A stretch of 64,000 bases of DNA. Source: Mycolicibacterium hippocampi (lineage in GTDB: Bacteria > Actinomycetota > Actinomycetes > Mycobacteriales > Mycobacteriaceae). The position numbers were made by a program, and so were the translations under genes. This document shows, piece by piece, positions 61,554 through 64,000 of the stretch. The notes beneath the pieces are model-generated. The model was not told the origin of the DNA, did no database searches, and saw nothing but the letters and a program-made list of their open reading frames with translations. Each line of letters starts with the position of its first letter. The stretch's first letter is position 1. The DNA lies in contig NZ_BLLB01000002.1 of the NCBI RefSeq assembly GCF_010723735.1, forward strand, positions 5,332,001 through 5,396,000, written 5' to 3'.

Positions 61554-62392
61554 CGCCCCTCCTGCGCTGCGGGCGTCGAACCGTCGGATCGGTGACCGGA
61601 GCCGACCTCGGGCAACGGACCGGTACCGAAATCCTCACGTTGGATCAACTTCTTGAGCAACAAAATGAAAGCGCCGGTGTAGATTCCGAAGACCACCATG
61701 TTGATCCACCACGCGATCAGGCCGTTCCACGCGAAAACCCCACGATCGAATATCCACGCGGGTGAGACGACGACTTCGGTGAGTGCATTGCACAGGTTCA
61801 AATAGCCGAACCACTTCGGCAACACTCGGTTCTTGTCGAGCAGGATGGCGGTCATCCAGACCAGCGAACCGATCAGGAATACGCCCATCGTCCCGACGAA
61901 CGACAGAAACGCAAAATCGTAGAGCCAGCTGATCAATTCGGGGCTGCGGTCGGGCCGGTAGGCACCGACGGTGAGCACGATGCACAGCAGCAGCATGCCT
62001 GGGATCGCGCTGAGCGAGTACAGCACGAGATACGAGTAGCCGAAAACTGGACTCACCGACATGCGTCGCATGGAATAGGCGATGAGCGCGTTGATGGGTG
62101 CTGTCATACCGAGGACGATGAAGATGACGGCGAAACCGATCAGCAGACCGTGATGATTGTCGTGAAACCACTGCACCCTGCCGGAAACGTCCAGGCCCGG
62201 GTCCGGCGGAGGCTGCGTACGGGTGACGATGAAGAAGATGACACCGAAGAACTGGTAGAACACCACCATGCTCCACCAGGCCACCCACAGTTCACGTTTC
62301 GGGTTGTGCCGCAGGTGCCATCGTAGGGACCGCAACGAGTACCCGGAAGGCGGCTCGGCCGGGACCGCGGGTTCGGTCGTCGTCGCGGTCAC
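61550..62392 (-). CDS. Multi-pass membrane protein of the orphan oxidase module (second copy)
   Basis: 280 residues with about seven hydrophobic helices. I do not recognise a named family. It shares AYRPDRSPEL, a PKWFGYLNL-type segment and FAWNGLIAWWINM with the protein encoded at 62389-63159 (AYRPERAPEL, FARWVAHFNL, LAWDGALSFWLKN), so the two are paralogues. The GTG at 62392 overlaps the upstream stop by four bases. No conserved His pattern for heme binding stands out. Confidence 0.75.
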   Translation of the reverse strand: MTATTTEPAVPAEPPSGYSLRSLRWHLRHNPKRELWVAWWSMVVFYQFFGVIFFIVTRTQPPPDPGLDVSGRVQWFHDNHHGLLIGFAVIFIVLGMTAPINALIAYSMRRMSVSPVFGYSYLVLYSLSAIPGMLLLCIVLTVGAYRPDRSPELISWLYDFAFLSFVGTMGVFLIGSLVWMTAILLDKNRVLPKWFGYLNLCNALTEVVVSPAWIFDRGVFAWNGLIAWWINMVVFGIYTGAFILLLKKLIQREDFGTGPLPEVGSGHRSDGSTPAAQEGR

Positions 62393-63159
62393 GCGGGGGC
62401 TTCCTCGGCGTGCTGCCGGGCCTCTGCACGTTCCCGCCGAACCGCACCACTCAGTACGACACTCATCACGACTATCCACACCGCGATTGCAATGTTCTTG
62501 AGCCAGAACGACAAAGCTCCGTCCCAGGCCAGCGGCCCGTCGAACGCGAGGGCGGTGAATGCCGCGGGCACCAGCGCGGCGGCGACGACGAGATTGAAGT
62601 GCGCCACCCAGCGGGCAAACACCGGGCGAGACTGATCGTCGAAGTAGACCGCGAGTGCGACCAGAACACTCTGCGCGATCAGAAAGGGCACCTGGCTGGT
62701 GAACGTGATCCACGCCATGTCGTTGAACATCTGGGTCAATTCGGGTGCCCGCTCCGGACGGTAGGCGGCAAGCAGCCAGCAGACGTTGGCTATCAGGAAA
62801 AGCGTCGGCCCGCCGGCCACGCAGCCCAGAACGGCGTAGGAGAGGATCGGCGTCCGATGGGCCATCCGGCGGATCTGCATCATGATCAGGATCAGGATCG
62901 GGATGAGGCCGACACAGAACCAGTTGAACAGAATCATGCTGTACCGAATACGTGGGAGGTTCTGCGGGTCACGGTAGAACGCCGCGACCTGATCGGCGGA
63001 CATCGTCGGCGCCATCGGCGGGGTGAAGCCGGGGAACAGGATGAAGGCGGCGATCCAGATCAGCGCGACAAAAGGCAACGCTCCCAACAGAATCAGCTCA
63101 CCGTCGACCCGGCGCCCGGTGCGGTGCTGGCCCGTCCCGTCCTCACCGACTACCGACAT
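62389..63159 (-). CDS. Multi-pass membrane protein of the orphan oxidase module (first copy)
   Basis: 256 residues with about seven hydrophobic helices after a polar N-terminus. It is the first gene of the minus-strand module. The ATG at 63159 has GGGAG upstream; the frame is open nine codons more. It is paralogous to the next protein. It may be an unusual quinone- or heme-linked membrane protein, but nothing in the sequence proves this. Twin operators lie upstream. Confidence 0.75.
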   Translation of the reverse strand: MSVVGEDGTGQHRTGRRVDGELILLGALPFVALIWIAAFILFPGFTPPMAPTMSADQVAAFYRDPQNLPRIRYSMILFNWFCVGLIPILILIMMQIRRMAHRTPILSYAVLGCVAGGPTLFLIANVCWLLAAYRPERAPELTQMFNDMAWITFTSQVPFLIAQSVLVALAVYFDDQSRPVFARWVAHFNLVVAAALVPAAFTALAFDGPLAWDGALSFWLKNIAIAVWIVVMSVVLSGAVRRERAEARQHAEEAPA

Positions 63160-63190
63160 CGTCACTCCCTTCGCCCGACAGCGCACCTCG

Positions 63191-63233
63191 ACTAGCCAAT
63201 CGGCTAGTCCAGGACACTAGCTGGACGGCTAGC
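63191..63233. promoter_or_regulatory. Two 18-bp palindromic operators in the TetR/module intergenic region
   Basis: ACTAGCCAATCGGCTAGT (63191-63208) is a perfect 7-4-7 palindrome. ACTAGCTGGACGGCTAGC (63216-63233) is a close variant, offset by 25 bases. Both lie between the divergent module and the TetR gene, 32 bases from each start. They are the likely sites for the TetR-family protein encoded at 63265. Confidence 0.8.
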
Positions 63234-63264
63234 CGTCGTCAACGACGTCATCTAGGCTTCCCCC

Positions 63265-63873
63265 GTGGGATCCGCCAACCGGCAAGCTGCCGAGCGTGAG
63301 CTGAAATCCATCGAGCACAGCGCCCCCCGGACGCGGGTGCTCGACGCGGCCCTGCGACTCTTTGCCGAGTTCGGCGTCAGTGGCACGTCACTCCAGATGA
63401 TCGCGTCCTCCGTGGGAATCACGAAAGCCGCTGTGTATCACCAGTTCCGCACGAAAGAAGAGATCGTCATCGCGGTGACCGAACGCGAACTGAGCCGGCT
63501 GATCCCAGCGCTGGAACGGGCAGAGGCCGAAGACGACCTCTCACTAGGCCGCGACGAGCTGTTGATCGAGGTCATCAGCATGGCTGTACGCGACCGACGC
63601 CTCGTGCGGACTTTGCAGTTCGACCCTGTGGTCGTGCGCCTACTTGCCGAGCATCCGCCGTTCCAGCAGTTCATGGCTCGCCTCTACGGGGTTCTGCTGC
63701 GCGACGCCGGAGACGACGTGCTGATCGAAGCGGCCATGCTCTCTGGTGCGATCAGCAGTGGGGTCATGCATCCGCTCGTCGCAGACGTGGACGACGACAC
63801 ACTGCGCACCCGACTCATCGATGTGAGTCGCCGACTCCTCGGAATCGTCCCTGCATCCCGACCACCGAATTGA
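63265..63873 (+). CDS. TetR family regulator of the orphan oxidase module
   Basis: 202 residues. The HTH is TSLQMIASSVGITKAAVYHQFRTKEEIV (in two overlapping parts, about residues 40-67), typical of TetR. The ligand domain has no recognisable specificity. The GTG start gives a slightly long polar N-terminus; a later start is possible. It is divergent from the module and next to twin palindromes, so it probably represses both itself and the module until it binds a ligand. Confidence 0.88.
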   Translation: MGSANRQAAERELKSIEHSAPRTRVLDAALRLFAEFGVSGTSLQMIASSVGITKAAVYHQFRTKEEIVIAVTERELSRLIPALERAEAEDDLSLGRDELLIEVISMAVRDRRLVRTLQFDPVVVRLLAEHPPFQQFMARLYGVLLRDAGDDVLIEAAMLSGAISSGVMHPLVADVDDDTLRTRLIDVSRRLLGIVPASRPPN

Positions 63874-63882
63874 CCGGGACCC

Positions 63883-64000
63883 TCACTGGCGCGCCTCCTC
63901 GAGGGCGACTTGGACGTCCGCCTGGGTCTCGGCGAGAAACGCCTGGAATTCGTCACCGATCATGAACGTCGTGGTGAATTGATTTCGCTGTGCGTCTGGT
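63883..64000 (-). CDS. 3' end of a gene, possibly a TctC-type solute-binding protein
   Basis: The last 38 codons of a minus-strand gene are visible, ending FTTTFMIGDEFQAFLAETQA, DVQVALEEARQ and stop. The pattern of GDEF and a Glu/Ala-rich last helix resembles the C-terminus of tripartite tricarboxylate transporter binding proteins, but the visible part is too short to be sure. It ends ten bases from the TetR stop, convergent with it. Confidence 0.35.
   Translation of the reverse strand, partial: PDAQRNQFTTTFMIGDEFQAFLAETQADVQVALEEARQ

Noticed and set aside
1..64000. CRISPR arrays, rRNA genes, insertion sequences or prophage genes
   Set aside because: No regular direct repeats with spacers, no rRNA sequence and no transposase or phage structural protein were seen in any supported reading frame.

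Overview
The window is high-GC actinobacterial DNA and almost certainly comes from a Mycolicibacterium-type mycobacterium. This rests on gene content and order. Read from right to left, the pat - arginine deiminase - pmt - rsmI - pabB - metG - tatD - rpfB - rsmA - ispE - pks16 - pth - rplY - lpqT - prs - glmU - TetR - mfd - mazG - lpqU - eno - FtsB-like - DUF501 - ppx - kdp series is the order I recall from Mycobacterium tuberculosis (about Rv0998 to Rv1031). Several gene sets sit between these conserved blocks and look like additions specific to this lineage. All family and synteny statements come from reading the sequence and from memory; no database search was run.

Layout. 1-8721: the end of a DUF6328 gene, a small membrane protein, then a collinear kdp locus (micro-ORF, kdpF, A, B, C, D, E) for high-affinity K+ uptake and its two-component control. 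8734-12192: an alpha/beta hydrolase divergent from a propionyl-CoA synthetase-like gene, then a DUF4383 protein, bounded by long palindromes. 12203-24296 (minus strand): ppx, DUF501, FtsB-like, eno and lpqU, then efeB and efeO (iron uptake, with a candidate IdeR box), mazG, mfd and a TetR gene. 24371-30411 (plus strand): tRNA-Gln, glmU, prs, arsC, lpqT, an SDR gene, rplY and pth. 30408-39523 (minus strand): a QueG-like Fe-S protein behind a 28-bp palindrome, a DrrAB-type ABC exporter flanked by near-identical short repeats, pks16, ispE, rsmA, rpfB and tatD. 39550-47028: metG, a flavoprotein plus ECF41-type sigma factor operon, pabB, rsmI (minus) and pmt. 47035-48782: a PLP-dependent decarboxylase and an antitoxin-like remnant, apparently inserted into the pmt/arcA terminator palindrome. 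48787-55718: arcA, soxR with a SoxR box, alkB-like, three lipoproteins, an AroE-like gene with an N-terminal repeat, the cyclic-nucleotide-dependent acetyltransferase pat, and an Lsr2 paralogue. 55821-64000: an arylsulfatase, a cupin - SDR - LigD-type polymerase operon, and a four-gene membrane module (two paralogous multi-pass proteins plus cytochrome oxidase subunit III- and IV-like proteins) divergent from a TetR gene with twin operators. The last bases hold the 3' end of another gene.

The core genes serve housekeeping: cell-wall precursor supply (glmU, ispE), tRNA and ribosome function (pth, rplY, metG, rsmA, rsmI), nucleotide supply and sanitation (prs, mazG), repair (mfd) and glycolysis (eno). 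The additions deal with metals, redox stress, efflux and respiration. The most interesting loci are the TetR-controlled orphan oxidase-subunit module at the right end, the ECF41 sigma/flavoprotein operon with a matching promoter, the insertion that splits a terminator palindrome, the family of long intergenic palindromes, and the in-frame repeat at the start of the AroE-like gene.
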